This document shows, in pieces, positions 10,548 through 16,346 of a stretch of 20,318 nucleotides of DNA (position 1 is its first letter; the number at the start of each line of letters is the position of its first letter). The stretch covers positions 1-20,318 of IMG/VR virus record IMGVR_UViG_3300042429_000179; one strand, 5' to 3'. The DNA comes from a virus. The notes under the pieces are model-generated. The model did not search any database, had not been told where the DNA came from, and worked only from the letters and a program-made list of their open reading frames with translations. The position numbers and the translations under genes are program-made.

Positions 10548-11267
10548 ATGAAACTGAAACGCTCTAACGATAGAAAGGTGGCTAACCTTGTCACAAAAAA
10601 TGGAAAGCAAGCGGCAATTGCTAACACTTTCGGATTACCTGCTGGAAAAGCTTACTCGTGCCCTGGTGCCACTAGTATTTGTGAAAGCGTTTGCTACGCA
10701 GGAAAACTCGAAAAGTTATTCCCTGGAGTAAAAACTAATCTGCTACACAATTGGGAATTGCTACGCAATGCCGATATGGATACAATGCTTATTCTATTAG
10801 ATGAGATGATTGTAGAATTTATCGCCGATTGTGAAAAGAAAGACGCTCCTAAGTTATTCCGTATCCACTGGGACGGGGACTTCTTCAATGATACTTACGC
10901 ATATGCCTGGAAAGTAATCATTACTAACCACCCCGATGTTCAATTCTGGGTTTACACTCGTGTAAAGTCTGCAGCGCTTATTCTTAAGGATGTCTCTAAT
11001 TTATCTCTTTACTATTCCACCGATGATGAGAATAAAGAAATAGCATTCGATTTGAAAACTAATTCTAAGGTCCGCCTTGCTTATCTAGGGAAGACATTCG
11101 CTTCAACCGAAGACACGATGAAAGAATTGACTGGCAAGCCTGGCGCTAAGTGCCCTGAGAATATGAAAAGTATTCCGCTTATCTCTAGCAATGGGTCCGC
11201 CTGCGTTTCTTGTGGCCTATGTGTTTACGGTAAAGCAGATATTAGATTTTCTGCGAGTAAAAAATAA
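10548..11267 (+). CDS. Gp88-like actinophage protein with Cys clusters
   Basis: 239 residues from ATG 10548. It resembles the actinophage Gene product 88 family. Seen: FGLPAGKAYSCPGATSICES with C38, C45 and C49, then RIHWDGDFFNDTYAYAW near 105, FWVYTRV near 133 and a C-terminal C202, C219-x2-C222-x2-C225. Seven cysteines in two groups suggest a metal (perhaps iron-sulfur) centre; biochemical function is unknown. The start is chosen because the promoter TATAAT ends 7 bases before this ATG. An in-frame ATG at 10518 would place the promoter inside the gene, and a degenerate ACGATAGAAAGG lies after the ATG. Coupled by TAATG to a mini membrane gene. Confidence 0.75.
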   Translation: MKLKRSNDRKVANLVTKNGKQAAIANTFGLPAGKAYSCPGATSICESVCYAGKLEKLFPGVKTNLLHNWELLRNADMDTMLILLDEMIVEFIADCEKKDAPKLFRIHWDGDFFNDTYAYAWKVIITNHPDVQFWVYTRVKSAALILKDVSNLSLYYSTDDENKEIAFDLKTNSKVRLAYLGKTFASTEDTMKELTGKPGAKCPENMKSIPLISSNGSACVSCGLCVYGKADIRFSASKK

Positions 11268-11410
11268 TGTATGACTTTATCGGATCCATTCTTGGAATTG
11301 GATTAATTGCATTCTTGTGCTCACCAATTGTGCTAGCCGTGTACATGTGGAATGGCGCAAAATTTGATGATGATAATGACGGAATAGAAGATTTGCCTAA
11401 TCGTTGGTAA
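11267..11410 (+). CDS. Mini membrane protein, 47 aa
   Basis: Begins MYDFIGSILGIGLIAFLCSP and continues hydrophobic to about residue 27, then a short acidic tail (KFDDDNDGIEDLPNRW). It starts within the stop of the Gp88-like gene. The small-membrane-plus-acidic-tail layout repeats that of 4291-4440. Function unknown. Confidence 0.6.
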   Translation: MYDFIGSILGIGLIAFLCSPIVLAVYMWNGAKFDDDNDGIEDLPNRW

Positions 11411-11459
11411 CGGCGTGTCGGCTTGACAAAGTCAAGCTGGCCCGCAATGTTGTGGGGGG

Positions 11460-11489
11460 TTATCCACAGGCTTACGAGAGTTATCCACA
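11460..11489 (+). promoter_or_regulatory. Two direct DnaA boxes
   Basis: Perfect TTATCCACA at 11460-11468 and again at 11481-11489, 21 bp apart start to start (two helical turns), separated by GGCTTACGAGAG. Possible replication origin element or host DnaA binding/titration site. Confidence 0.65.
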
Positions 11490-11500
11490 ACCCCTAGAAT

Positions 11501-11516
11501 TGTGAGTATTATCACA
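11501..11516 (+). promoter_or_regulatory. CRP/GlxR-like operator
   Basis: TGTGA-GTATTA-TCACA, perfect arms. Centre 41.5 bp before the TGTCAG box at 11550, half a turn out of phase with most copies. Confidence 0.65.
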
Positions 11517-11549
11517 AAAGCTGCGACACGCCCATAATGGATTAGGTAA

Positions 11550-11571
11550 TGTCAGTGGCAAATGCTATAAT
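11550..11571 (+). promoter_or_regulatory. TGTCAG-N10-TATAAT promoter
   Basis: TGTCAG (11550-11555), 10 bases ending TGC, perfect TATAAT (11566-11571). Leader of about 22 bases with CAACGAAAGG. Confidence 0.75.
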
Positions 11572-11599
11572 ACTCTTATCCAACAACGAAAGGTAACAA

Positions 11600-11806
11600 A
11601 TGACACCAGTAGAACACTCACTCAAATTCGTAACCGAGTTTGACGAAACACATCCTATCGCAAAACAATTCTTACAATTAGATGAACAATCACAAATTGC
11701 TATGCTAGAGTCAATGCTAAAAGATTTATTGGTATCTGCTATCCAACCAGTAATTGACCACATCAACGAAAACGGCTCATACGCAATTCTAAAGGTGGCT
11801 AACTAA
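11600..11806 (+). CDS. Hypothetical 68-aa helical protein
   Basis: Begins MTPVEHSLKFVTEFDETHPI, then helices (AMLESMLKDLLVSAIQPVIDHI). Soluble and acidic. CAACGAAAGG is 7 bases before the ATG. Coupled to the next gene by TAATG. No family recognised. Confidence 0.65.
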   Translation: MTPVEHSLKFVTEFDETHPIAKQFLQLDEQSQIAMLESMLKDLLVSAIQPVIDHINENGSYAILKVAN

Positions 11807-12069
11807 TGGGATACACAACAGCGCTAGATTTATCAGACTTAGGATTAGAGCAAGGTATCTCTATTCACTTACAAGGTAATCACTACCCACCCGTTCCACT
11901 TTCTATGGTGAAGCCGTGTATCGATGCTATCGATGCTTGGTGGGATGAGGATTCAGATAGGTTGATCGAAATGCCTGAAGGCGTATCTTATCGAGGAGAT
12001 AAGTTTGCCCCCGCCCACGCAATAATTGACCAACACCACTTACACGCTTGGCTACAAGAAAGTGATTAG
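11806..12069 (+). CDS. Hypothetical 87-aa protein
   Basis: Begins MGYTTALDLSDLGLEQGISI; contains a Trp-rich, acidic middle (DAIDAWWDEDSDRL) and a His-rich C-terminus (AIIDQHHLHAWLQESD) that might bind metal. Its stop codon lies inside a CRP-like palindrome, as in the gene at 6901. Function unknown. Confidence 0.65.
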   Translation: MGYTTALDLSDLGLEQGISIHLQGNHYPPVPLSMVKPCIDAIDAWWDEDSDRLIEMPEGVSYRGDKFAPAHAIIDQHHLHAWLQESD

Positions 12070-12076
12070 CATCACA
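12061..12076 (+). promoter_or_regulatory. CRP/GlxR-like operator overlapping a stop codon
   Basis: AGTGA-TTAGCA-TCACA, one mismatch. Centre 46.5 bp before the TGTCAG box at 12115. The TAG of the upstream gene forms part of the spacer. Confidence 0.6.
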
Positions 12077-12114
12077 CAATAACTTTCTCAAATAATGAGA
12101 TAGGGCTAGACTAA

Positions 12115-12136
12115 TGTCAGACCCCAATGCTACAAT
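12115..12136 (+). promoter_or_regulatory. TGTCAG-N10-TACAAT promoter
   Basis: TGTCAG (12115-12120), 10 bases ending TGC, TACAAT (12131-12136). Leader about 21 bases with a variant ribosome motif AAAGAAAAGAGG. Confidence 0.7.
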
Positions 12137-12163
12137 ACTACCTAACAAAGAAAAGAGGCAAAA

Positions 12164-12343
12164 ATGACAATAGAAGGAAAACTCTATCAGGTCGGCGATT
12201 TATTCACCAGCCTAAAGTCAAAAAAGACAGGTGTTATCAAGGAGATACACCCACAGGCATCTGGCTCGGTGCGTGTGCTACTGGAACTACCTAGCAGGGA
12301 AACTCGCTGGACTTCAGTATCAGCCAAGACACTACTTGGCTAA
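12164..12343 (+). CDS. Hypothetical 59-aa basic beta-rich protein
   Basis: Begins MTIEGKLYQVGDLFTSLKSK and continues KTGVIKEIHP ... SVRVLLELPSRETRWTSVSAK. Alternating strands with a G-V-I-K-E-I turn resemble small SH3/KOW-like barrels, which bind nucleic acid or protein; this is by pattern only. AAGAGG is 7 bases upstream. It is the only gene served by its promoter and is followed by a structured non-coding segment. Confidence 0.65.
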   Translation: MTIEGKLYQVGDLFTSLKSKKTGVIKEIHPQASGSVRVLLELPSRETRWTSVSAKTLLG

Positions 12344-12453
12344 TAAGACGGAGGCATACACCATAATCGGGTGCTAAGCCACGAAACAGGGACAGTTTAG
12401 GAGAGTATCTAGTCCAATGTCGTAAGTAAGAACTCTCCCCCCTTCGGGGGAAA
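12344..12453 (+). other. Structured non-coding segment
   Basis: No gene. A perfect 7-bp stem GGAGAGT (12400-12406)/ACTCTCC (12432-12438) encloses 25 bases. Next comes CCCC-TTCG-GGGG, a UUCG-loop hairpin, just before the TGTCAG box. Could be a terminator without a T run, or an RNA element. Confidence 0.5.
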
Positions 12454-12475
12454 TGTCAGACCCCCCTGCTATACT
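12454..12475 (+). promoter_or_regulatory. TGTCAG-N10-TATACT promoter
   Basis: TGTCAG (12454-12459), 10 bases ending TGC, TATACT (12470-12475). No CRP-like palindrome upstream, unlike other intergenic copies. Leader about 29 bases with CAACGAAAGG. Confidence 0.7.
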
Positions 12476-12510
12476 ATCCATAACAACAACCAACGAAAGG
12501 TAATAAATAA

Positions 12511-12927
12511 ATGAGCAGACAAATCACAGTAAAGGTCGCAACGACCAAAGTAATCAAGGCACTAGAAACTCGTCTAGCAACACTAGAAAAAGACTATGCC
12601 ACACAAGGCGCAAATGAAGCAAAGTATCAAAAGTCAGTAGAAGCGTGGCGCAAGGAAATTGGTAAGTGGGCTATTGCTAACTTCTCAAAGGCTGAGAACC
12701 TTCGCACAAACTATCGCTCTTGGAACAACACTCTCAATGTTGATTTTGACATCATCACAAAAGAGGGAACTTTCCCTACTGAACCTGAAAAGGATTTTGA
12801 GGTTATCCATCAGCACAGTTATCGTGAGATGAAAGAGGACATCACAAATGCTCTCACAATTCTCAAAATGACAGATGAGGAAACAGTAAATGCTTCCACA
12901 ATGAAGCAGATTGCTAAGTATCTCTAA
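12511..12927 (+). CDS. Hypothetical 138-aa protein with coiled-coil N-terminus
   Basis: Begins MSRQITVKVATTKVIKALET and continues as a long charged helix (RLATLEKDYATQGANEAKYQ), likely a coiled coil over residues 10-65. A mixed C-terminal part with helix TNALTILKMTDEETVNAST follows. CAACGAAAGG is about 11 bases before the ATG. Codons are rich in ACA and AAG with little ATA. Function unknown; seen as a conserved type of small phage protein but not named. Confidence 0.7.
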   Translation: MSRQITVKVATTKVIKALETRLATLEKDYATQGANEAKYQKSVEAWRKEIGKWAIANFSKAENLRTNYRSWNNTLNVDFDIITKEGTFPTEPEKDFEVIHQHSYREMKEDITNALTILKMTDEETVNASTMKQIAKYL

Positions 12928-13034
12928 ATAGGTTTTGGGGGGTTAGCACACAAAGTCTAGACACCTAAACCCAAACGACCTGAGTAAGTCGCCAAACTGC
13001 TCTCCTTCGGGAAACTACTAACAAAGGTAATACA
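12928..13034 (+). other. Intercistronic segment with stem-loops
   Basis: No gene or TGTCAG promoter. GGGTTAG (12940-12946) can pair with CTAAACCC (12965-12972) with one bulge, around a GTCTAGAC palindrome. A small TCC-TTCG-GGA hairpin follows before the AAAGG site of the next gene. It resembles 12344-12453 in having a CTCTCC-TTCG-GGG element. Confidence 0.4.
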
Positions 13035-13295
13035 ATGGCAAATCGTTTCAGAGTAGAAATCTACGATGCTAACAAAGCAAATGACATCACGATTTATTCA
13101 GATCAAGGTGTTGATAAAGAATACTTAACTGAATTAGTATTCAGCAACATCAGAAACTTTAGCGGAAAGATTAACGCTTATGTTTTTGATAATGTAAAAA
13201 AGAAAAAAACAACTGCGATGTTTCTTGATGAGAGCACAGTTGAGTTTAGTAAAAATCTAATTAGCAATGCTAAAAAGGTAGAGGTGGGGATTTAA
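13035..13295 (+). CDS. Hypothetical 86-aa protein
   Basis: Begins MANRFRVEIYDANKANDITI; alternating strands and a central helix (KEYLTELVFSNIRNF) suggest a ferredoxin-like fold. Lys-rich loop KKKKTT near 55. CAAAGG lies about 8 bases before the ATG. Probably co-transcribed with the coiled-coil gene. No family recognised. Confidence 0.65.
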   Translation: MANRFRVEIYDANKANDITIYSDQGVDKEYLTELVFSNIRNFSGKINAYVFDNVKKKKTTAMFLDESTVEFSKNLISNAKKVEVGI

Positions 13296-13321
13296 TCTCC
13301 AGCTCGGCCCCCGCTTTTGGG

Positions 13322-13359
13322 GGGTTATCCACAGGTTTACGAGTGCTTGTGGATAACCC
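13322..13359 (+). promoter_or_regulatory. Inverted DnaA boxes in a perfect 12-bp palindrome
   Basis: GGGTTATCCACA (13322-13333) and TGTGGATAACCC (13348-13359) are exact reverse complements 14 bases apart; each holds a perfect TTATCCACA box. Could be an origin element, a DnaA-controlled operator, or a strong RNA hairpin acting as terminator. Confidence 0.65.
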
Positions 13360-13367
13360 TGAAAGTT

Positions 13368-13383
13368 TGTGATAATGATCACA
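13368..13383 (+). promoter_or_regulatory. CRP/GlxR-like operator
   Basis: TGTGA-TAATGA-TCACA, perfect arms. Centre 46.5 bp before the TGTCAG box at 13422. Confidence 0.7.
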
Positions 13384-13421
13384 CCGCACAATTAGGACAA
13401 ATGACTATCTAATCTAGACAA

Positions 13422-13443
13422 TGTCAGTGGGGTCTGTTATACT
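13422..13443 (+). promoter_or_regulatory. TGTCAG-N10-TATACT promoter
   Basis: TGTCAG (13422-13427), 10 bases, TATACT (13438-13443), extended TGT. TAGACA at 13415-13420 is also 17 bases before the -10, so a canonical -35 overlaps. Leader about 23 bases with AAACGAAAGG. Confidence 0.75.
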
Positions 13444-13472
13444 TACAACTAATCAAACGAAAGGAAATAAAA

Positions 13473-14477
13473 ATGGCTCATAATCTAGAAATGGAAAATG
13501 GCGAAGTTGCTTTTGCGCTTCGTGGTGCTCCTGCTTGGCACAATCTCGCTAACCGAATCTTTACAAAAGATGAGGAAGTTACAACCAGTCTAATGCTTGA
13601 AGAAGCAAAGTTGGCTAATTGGAATGTTCGCTTATCTCCAATCACTGAGCACATTCCAGAATCTTGGAATGATGTATCTACCGCATCTCTTGTCATTCGT
13701 GATAACCCATTCAATGGCGCAACTGATGTTCTCGCAACTGTTGGCAAGCGTTACAAGCCAGTTCAAAATGAAGAACTGTTTGCGTTTGCTGATGCTATTC
13801 ACGACGCTAATGCTGATTGCCGTTGGGAATCTGCTGGCTCATTAAAGAAGGGCAAAGTGGTATTTGGAACTGTGGACATTCCACGCACAATGGTTCTTGA
13901 CCCACAAGGCGCTAATGATGAAACAAAACTCTATTTAATTGTTTGGACATCTCACGATGGTTCTGTTGCTGTTCAAGCAGCCGTTACACCTGTTCGTGTT
14001 GTTTGCCAAAACACTTTGAATCTTGCTATGCGTAATGCTAAGCAATCATTCAAGATTCGTCATACACAATCTGTTGAAGGACGAATTCAAGTTGCTCGTG
14101 AAACTCTTGGGCTTGCTCTTGGTTACTTTGATGAGTTTGAAGTTGAGGCTAAGGCTCTCTACTCTCAGGCAATTACTGATGCTGAGTTCTCTAAGTTGAT
14201 TCAGACAATTTATCCTAAGCCTGAAAAGGATTCTAAGGGTGCGCTAAAGAAGTGGGAAAATAAGGTTGTTCTACTTGATGACCTTTATCATAACTCACCA
14301 ACTAACGCTAACATCAAGGGAACTAAGTGGGGTGCGTTTAACGCTCTTACTGAACGCCTTGATTATTATCGTTCAGGTCGTGGTAACGGCGAAACTCTTA
14401 TGGCTGGAGCATCGGGCTTTGACCCAGTTCTAACTGCTGAAAAAAATAAAATCAAGAAATTGATTTCTGCTTTCTAA
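13473..14477 (+). CDS. DUF932-like (TIGR03299) phage/plasmid protein
   Basis: 334 residues from ATG 13473, with AAACGAAAGG about 9 bases upstream. Recognised by APAWHNLANRIF near residue 19, LATVGKRYKPVQNEELFAFA near 86, and VTPVRVVCQNTLNLAMRNAK near 170. Together these are the hallmark order of the DUF932/TIGR03299 family found in phages, plasmids and integrated elements. Biochemical role unknown; the family often neighbours replication or recombination genes. Length is normal for the family. Codon use is more balanced (GCT, GGC) than in neighbours, suggesting high expression or separate history. Followed by a terminator and tRNA-Asp. Confidence 0.85.
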   Translation: MAHNLEMENGEVAFALRGAPAWHNLANRIFTKDEEVTTSLMLEEAKLANWNVRLSPITEHIPESWNDVSTASLVIRDNPFNGATDVLATVGKRYKPVQNEELFAFADAIHDANADCRWESAGSLKKGKVVFGTVDIPRTMVLDPQGANDETKLYLIVWTSHDGSVAVQAAVTPVRVVCQNTLNLAMRNAKQSFKIRHTQSVEGRIQVARETLGLALGYFDEFEVEAKALYSQAITDAEFSKLIQTIYPKPEKDSKGALKKWENKVVLLDDLYHNSPTNANIKGTKWGAFNALTERLDYYRSGRGNGETLMAGASGFDPVLTAEKNKIKKLISAF

Positions 14478-14490
14478 ATAAATAAAATCC

Positions 14491-14522
14491 TGAGCAAGAT
14501 TTAAAACTGCTCACAATTTTTT
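14491..14522 (+). terminator. Intrinsic terminator after the DUF932-like gene
   Basis: TGAGCA (14491-14496) pairs with TGCTCA (14508-14513), then CAA and six T residues. It ends only 3 bases before tRNA-Asp, so the tRNA must rely on read-through or on a promoter not seen. Confidence 0.7.
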
Positions 14523-14525
14523 CTT

Positions 14526-14599
14526 GGTCTGTTAGCTCAGTTGGTTAGAGCGCTACCCTGTCACGGTAGAGGTCGACGGTTCAAGTCCGTTACAGATCG
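14526..14599 (+). tRNA. tRNA-Asp (anticodon GUC)
   Basis: 74-base cloverleaf: acceptor GGTCTGT/ACAGATC with discriminator G, D arm with AGCTCAGTTGGTTAGAGCG, anticodon arm CTACC/GGTAG around CTGTCAC (anticodon GTC at 14560-14562), T arm GACGG-TTCAAGT-CCGTT. No encoded CCA. Sits directly behind a terminator hairpin. Confidence 0.95.
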
Positions 14600-14675
14600 C
14601 AAAGCGCCCGCAATATTAAGGGGAAAAAAAGTGTGTTACGTCTCACATAAAAAAAACCCTGAAATCTATTGCGGA
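14600..14675. repeat. Intergenic cassette, copy 6 (reduced)
   Basis: GCGCCCGCAATATTAAGGGG follows the tRNA, then a CRP-like palindrome, then AAACCCTGAAATC. The palindrome precedes the CCCTGAAA block here. It lacks GTGTCG. Confidence 0.55.
14632..14647 (+). promoter_or_regulatory. CRP/GlxR-like operator
   Basis: TGTGT-TACGTC-TCACA, one mismatch. Centre 36.5 bp before the TGTCAG box at 14676. Confidence 0.55.
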
Positions 14676-14697
14676 TGTCAGTGGCGTCGTGTACAAT
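14676..14697 (+). promoter_or_regulatory. TGTCAG-N10-TACAAT promoter
   Basis: TGTCAG (14676-14681), 10 bases, TACAAT (14692-14697), extended TG. Leader about 23 bases with CAACGAAAGAGG. Confidence 0.75.
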
Positions 14698-14726
14698 ACT
14701 CCTATACAACAACGAAAGAGGTAAAT

Positions 14727-15155
14727 ATGTCATATGAACGGACGAAGGGCTATACAGGAAATGTCCTGGATGGCAAGAAGCTTGCTAAGATTGCAAATGA
14801 TATTTATCGTGCACAATATAGCAATGACTTTAGCGAATGCACGGTTGATAACTTATTACTAATTGAATTAGAAGAGAAGAATGTATTTGGGGATCCTAAG
14901 TATGCGGTCCTATGCTCTGAAGGTGTTGGCTGGGAACAAGATGAATATGGTTGCCTAGAAATACCTACAAACATTGGGCAGATGGGTCTATGGAATGGAA
15001 GAGTCTTTATCTCAGTAGAGACTGTTAAGTCTTGTCAGACTATCTTTAAAGAAGATGTATCAAATTACATTAGGACCTTTGGCTCCCGCCTTGATTCTAA
15101 CTGCTCCCTATGGCAGTCCAAAATGTCAGTGGAACCTGTTACAATACTCGGATGA
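14727..15155 (+). CDS. Hypothetical 142-aa protein
   Basis: Start ATG 14727, after CAACGAAAGAGG; upstream in-frame codons run through tRNA-Asp and are not coding. Begins MSYERTKGYTGNVLDGKKLA, with a helix (KIANDIYRAQY) and several cysteines but no clear zinc motif. The last codons, encoding MSVEPVTILG, contain the next TGTCAG promoter, so the protein C-terminus is constrained by regulatory DNA. Overlaps the next start by 4 bases. Function unknown. Confidence 0.7.
   Translation: MSYERTKGYTGNVLDGKKLAKIANDIYRAQYSNDFSECTVDNLLLIELEEKNVFGDPKYAVLCSEGVGWEQDEYGCLEIPTNIGQMGLWNGRVFISVETVKSCQTIFKEDVSNYIRTFGSRLDSNCSLWQSKMSVEPVTILG
15124..15145 (+). promoter_or_regulatory. TGTCAG-N10-TACAAT promoter inside a gene end; leaderless
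   Basis: TGTCAG (15124-15129), 10 bases, TACAAT (15140-15145), then 6 bases to ATG 15152, the expected start of transcription. No ribosome site precedes that ATG. No CRP-like site. Confidence 0.7.
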
Positions 15156-15805
15156 GCACAGACCTAGTATCAACCAAGTATACATTTGCCTGCGACCCAG
15201 ATGAATGTGATTGTTTAATCGAACTAACATCATCTGACGGATTTGGATTCCCGTCGGGTGTGATGCAAATCACTTGCCCGTGTGGCCGTAAGCCAGTCTT
15301 ATTGTCAGCGGTCACTGCTACAATTGCTCCAACAAACCAAACGAAAGAGGAAACAATGGAACCAACTACAACACCAATCCCTGAGTCATATAACTCTAAT
15401 CTATTGGTAACCTACAAAGTAATCCGTGGCTATTCAGATGCAGAATATGCAACTGATAAAGTTACATCTATTGAGTGGGACTTACACAATGGACGCCAAG
15501 CACAAAAGCAAGCAAATCTTTATTTGTCTAAGATTGACACAGTTAAAGATATTATCACTGAAGCATATGCCGATTCAGATGACCAAGAAACACTTCGTTC
15601 AATTGCTGAAGCGCTTGACATTCCATTGACACGAACAGTTGAGTGGTCTGCATCTGTTGAGGTTAGCGGAACCATTGAATTAGATTTGCTTTCTGATTAT
15701 GACACTGACATTGAGTCAGAGATTACAGATGCTCTTTATGTTGAAGCACAGAACGGCAACATTGAAATTGTTGACCAAGAAGTATGTAATGTGCGTGAGA
15801 ACTAA
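15152..15805 (+). CDS. Zinc-ribbon plus C-terminal domain protein with a nested in-frame start
   Basis: 217 residues from ATG 15152. Residues about 12-50 form a zinc-ribbon-like part (FACDPDECDCLIE ... QITCPCGRKPVLL). Residues 51-68 (SAVTATIAPTNQTKEET) are encoded by a complete TGTCAG promoter plus ACGAAAGAGG. ATG 15356 then begins a 149-residue product with acidic, strand-rich sequence (SVEVSGTIELDLLSDYDTDI). Two proteins sharing a C-terminus are therefore expected. The long form may instead represent an accidental fusion of two genes by loss of a stop. The upstream start would be leaderless. Function unknown for both parts. Confidence 0.65.
   Translation: MSTDLVSTKYTFACDPDECDCLIELTSSDGFGFPSGVMQITCPCGRKPVLLSAVTATIAPTNQTKEETMEPTTTPIPESYNSNLLVTYKVIRGYSDAEYATDKVTSIEWDLHNGRQAQKQANLYLSKIDTVKDIITEAYADSDDQETLRSIAEALDIPLTRTVEWSASVEVSGTIELDLLSDYDTDIESEITDALYVEAQNGNIEIVDQEVCNVREN
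15303..15324 (+). promoter_or_regulatory. TGTCAG-N10-TACAAT promoter internal to a reading frame
   Basis: TGTCAG (15303-15308), 10 bases ending TGC, TACAAT (15319-15324). Followed by AAACGAAAGAGG and ATG 15356 with the usual leader layout, although the frame is open throughout. Confidence 0.7.
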
Positions 15806-16008
15806 TGTACTTTGAGTTGACCGCTCCCGATAGGCTATCTCTTGAGATGGCTTATTGGGATGCACAAATCACAGGGCTCGACCCTGAATTTATGCCGCCA
15901 TTGACATTCAACATTGGAACTGGTAGTATTGAGAAAGTTAGTCGCATTCGTGATAAGTATAATTTAAAAGAATCGTACTGGTCAGAAAAAGAATCGACAG
16001 GATACTAG
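15805..16008 (+). CDS. Hypothetical 67-aa protein
   Basis: Begins MYFELTAPDRLSLEMAYWDA, continuing through an FNIGTGSIEKVSRIRDKYNL segment. The start overlaps the previous stop (TAATG). Predicted soluble alpha/beta. No family recognised. Confidence 0.65.
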   Translation: MYFELTAPDRLSLEMAYWDAQITGLDPEFMPPLTFNIGTGSIEKVSRIRDKYNLKESYWSEKESTGY

Positions 16009-16016
16009 GAGATAAA

Positions 16017-16163
16017 ATGTCAGATTATAAAGATGGATTTCAAGACGGGTACAAGTTTGCTCGTGAAGAACTAATGGAAAAGTTGTCAGAGATTGACATC
16101 GCTGACATTGACTCTTGGATCCTTGACCGTCTTTCAGAAATGATTGAGGGTGGCAACCTGTGA
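16017..16163 (+). CDS. Hypothetical 48-aa acidic helical protein
   Basis: Begins MSDYKDGFQDGYKFAREELM; the DGFxDGYKFARE segment is a recurrent motif in small phage proteins, followed by an acidic helical tail. AGGAG is 5 bases before the ATG. Although it opens with ATGTCAG, no -10 lies 10 bases on, so this is not a promoter copy. Overlaps the next gene by one base (TGATG). Confidence 0.65.
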   Translation: MSDYKDGFQDGYKFAREELMEKLSEIDIADIDSWILDRLSEMIEGGNL

Positions 16164-16345
16164 TGGCTGAATGGCTTAAGTGTGATCAGTGTGCAGCTCA
16201 GGCAATGTGGGAAGCAAAGAAAGACACGATGTCTCTTTATTTTTGTGGACATCATAAGAATGAACAAGGCGAGCCCCTTGTGGACTGGGCCGAAGAAATG
16301 GTACAATTACTCAACTACGAGCAACAACTAACAAAGGCGGAATAA
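16163..16345 (+). CDS. DUF7455-like zinc-ribbon protein
   Basis: 60 residues from ATG 16163 (a GTG one codon earlier is less likely). KCDQCAAQAMWEAKK then LYFCGHHKNE: C7-x2-C10 and C28-x-H30-H31, matching the small actinophage/actinobacterial zinc-ribbon family in which a CDRCGAQA...FCGHH pattern is typical. The C-terminus is an acidic helix. Overlaps the previous stop. Likely binds zinc; role unknown. Confidence 0.75.
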   Translation: MAEWLKCDQCAAQAMWEAKKDTMSLYFCGHHKNEQGEPLVDWAEEMVQLLNYEQQLTKAE

Positions 16346-16346
16346 A

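Larger units (their letters stand above)
11411..11533. repeat. Intergenic cassette, copy 4 (with DnaA boxes)
   Basis: GGCGTGTCG, the GCTTGAC-AAA-GTCAAGC hairpin (11421-11437, identical to copy 1), GCCCGCAATG, TGTGGGGGG, two DnaA boxes, TTACGAG, ACCCCTAGAATT, the CRP-like site, and an inverted GCGACACGCCC (11523-11533). Copies 1 and 4 share their first 30 or so bases almost exactly. Confidence 0.75.
13296..13383. repeat. Intergenic cassette, copy 5 (with DnaA-box hairpin)
   Basis: AGCTCGGCCCCCGC followed by GGGGGG, the DnaA-box pair, TTTACGAG, AACCCTGAAAGTTT, then the CRP-like site. It lacks the GTGTCG elements of copies 1-4. Confidence 0.65.

Noticed and set aside
12344-12453. Cobalamin or other known riboswitch, considered because of the B12-dependent reductase
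   Set aside because: No B12-box-like or other familiar conserved core could be recognised, and the adjacent genes are unrelated to cobalamin.
14541-14726. N-terminal extension of the 14727 gene through tRNA-Asp
   Set aside because: The extension would translate the tRNA and the promoter; the stereotyped leader and ATG 14727 explain the start better.
16018-16023. TGTCAG at the start of the gene at 16017 as a seventeenth promoter copy
   Set aside because: It is the ATG TCA G of a gene start, and no -10-like hexamer lies 10 bases downstream.
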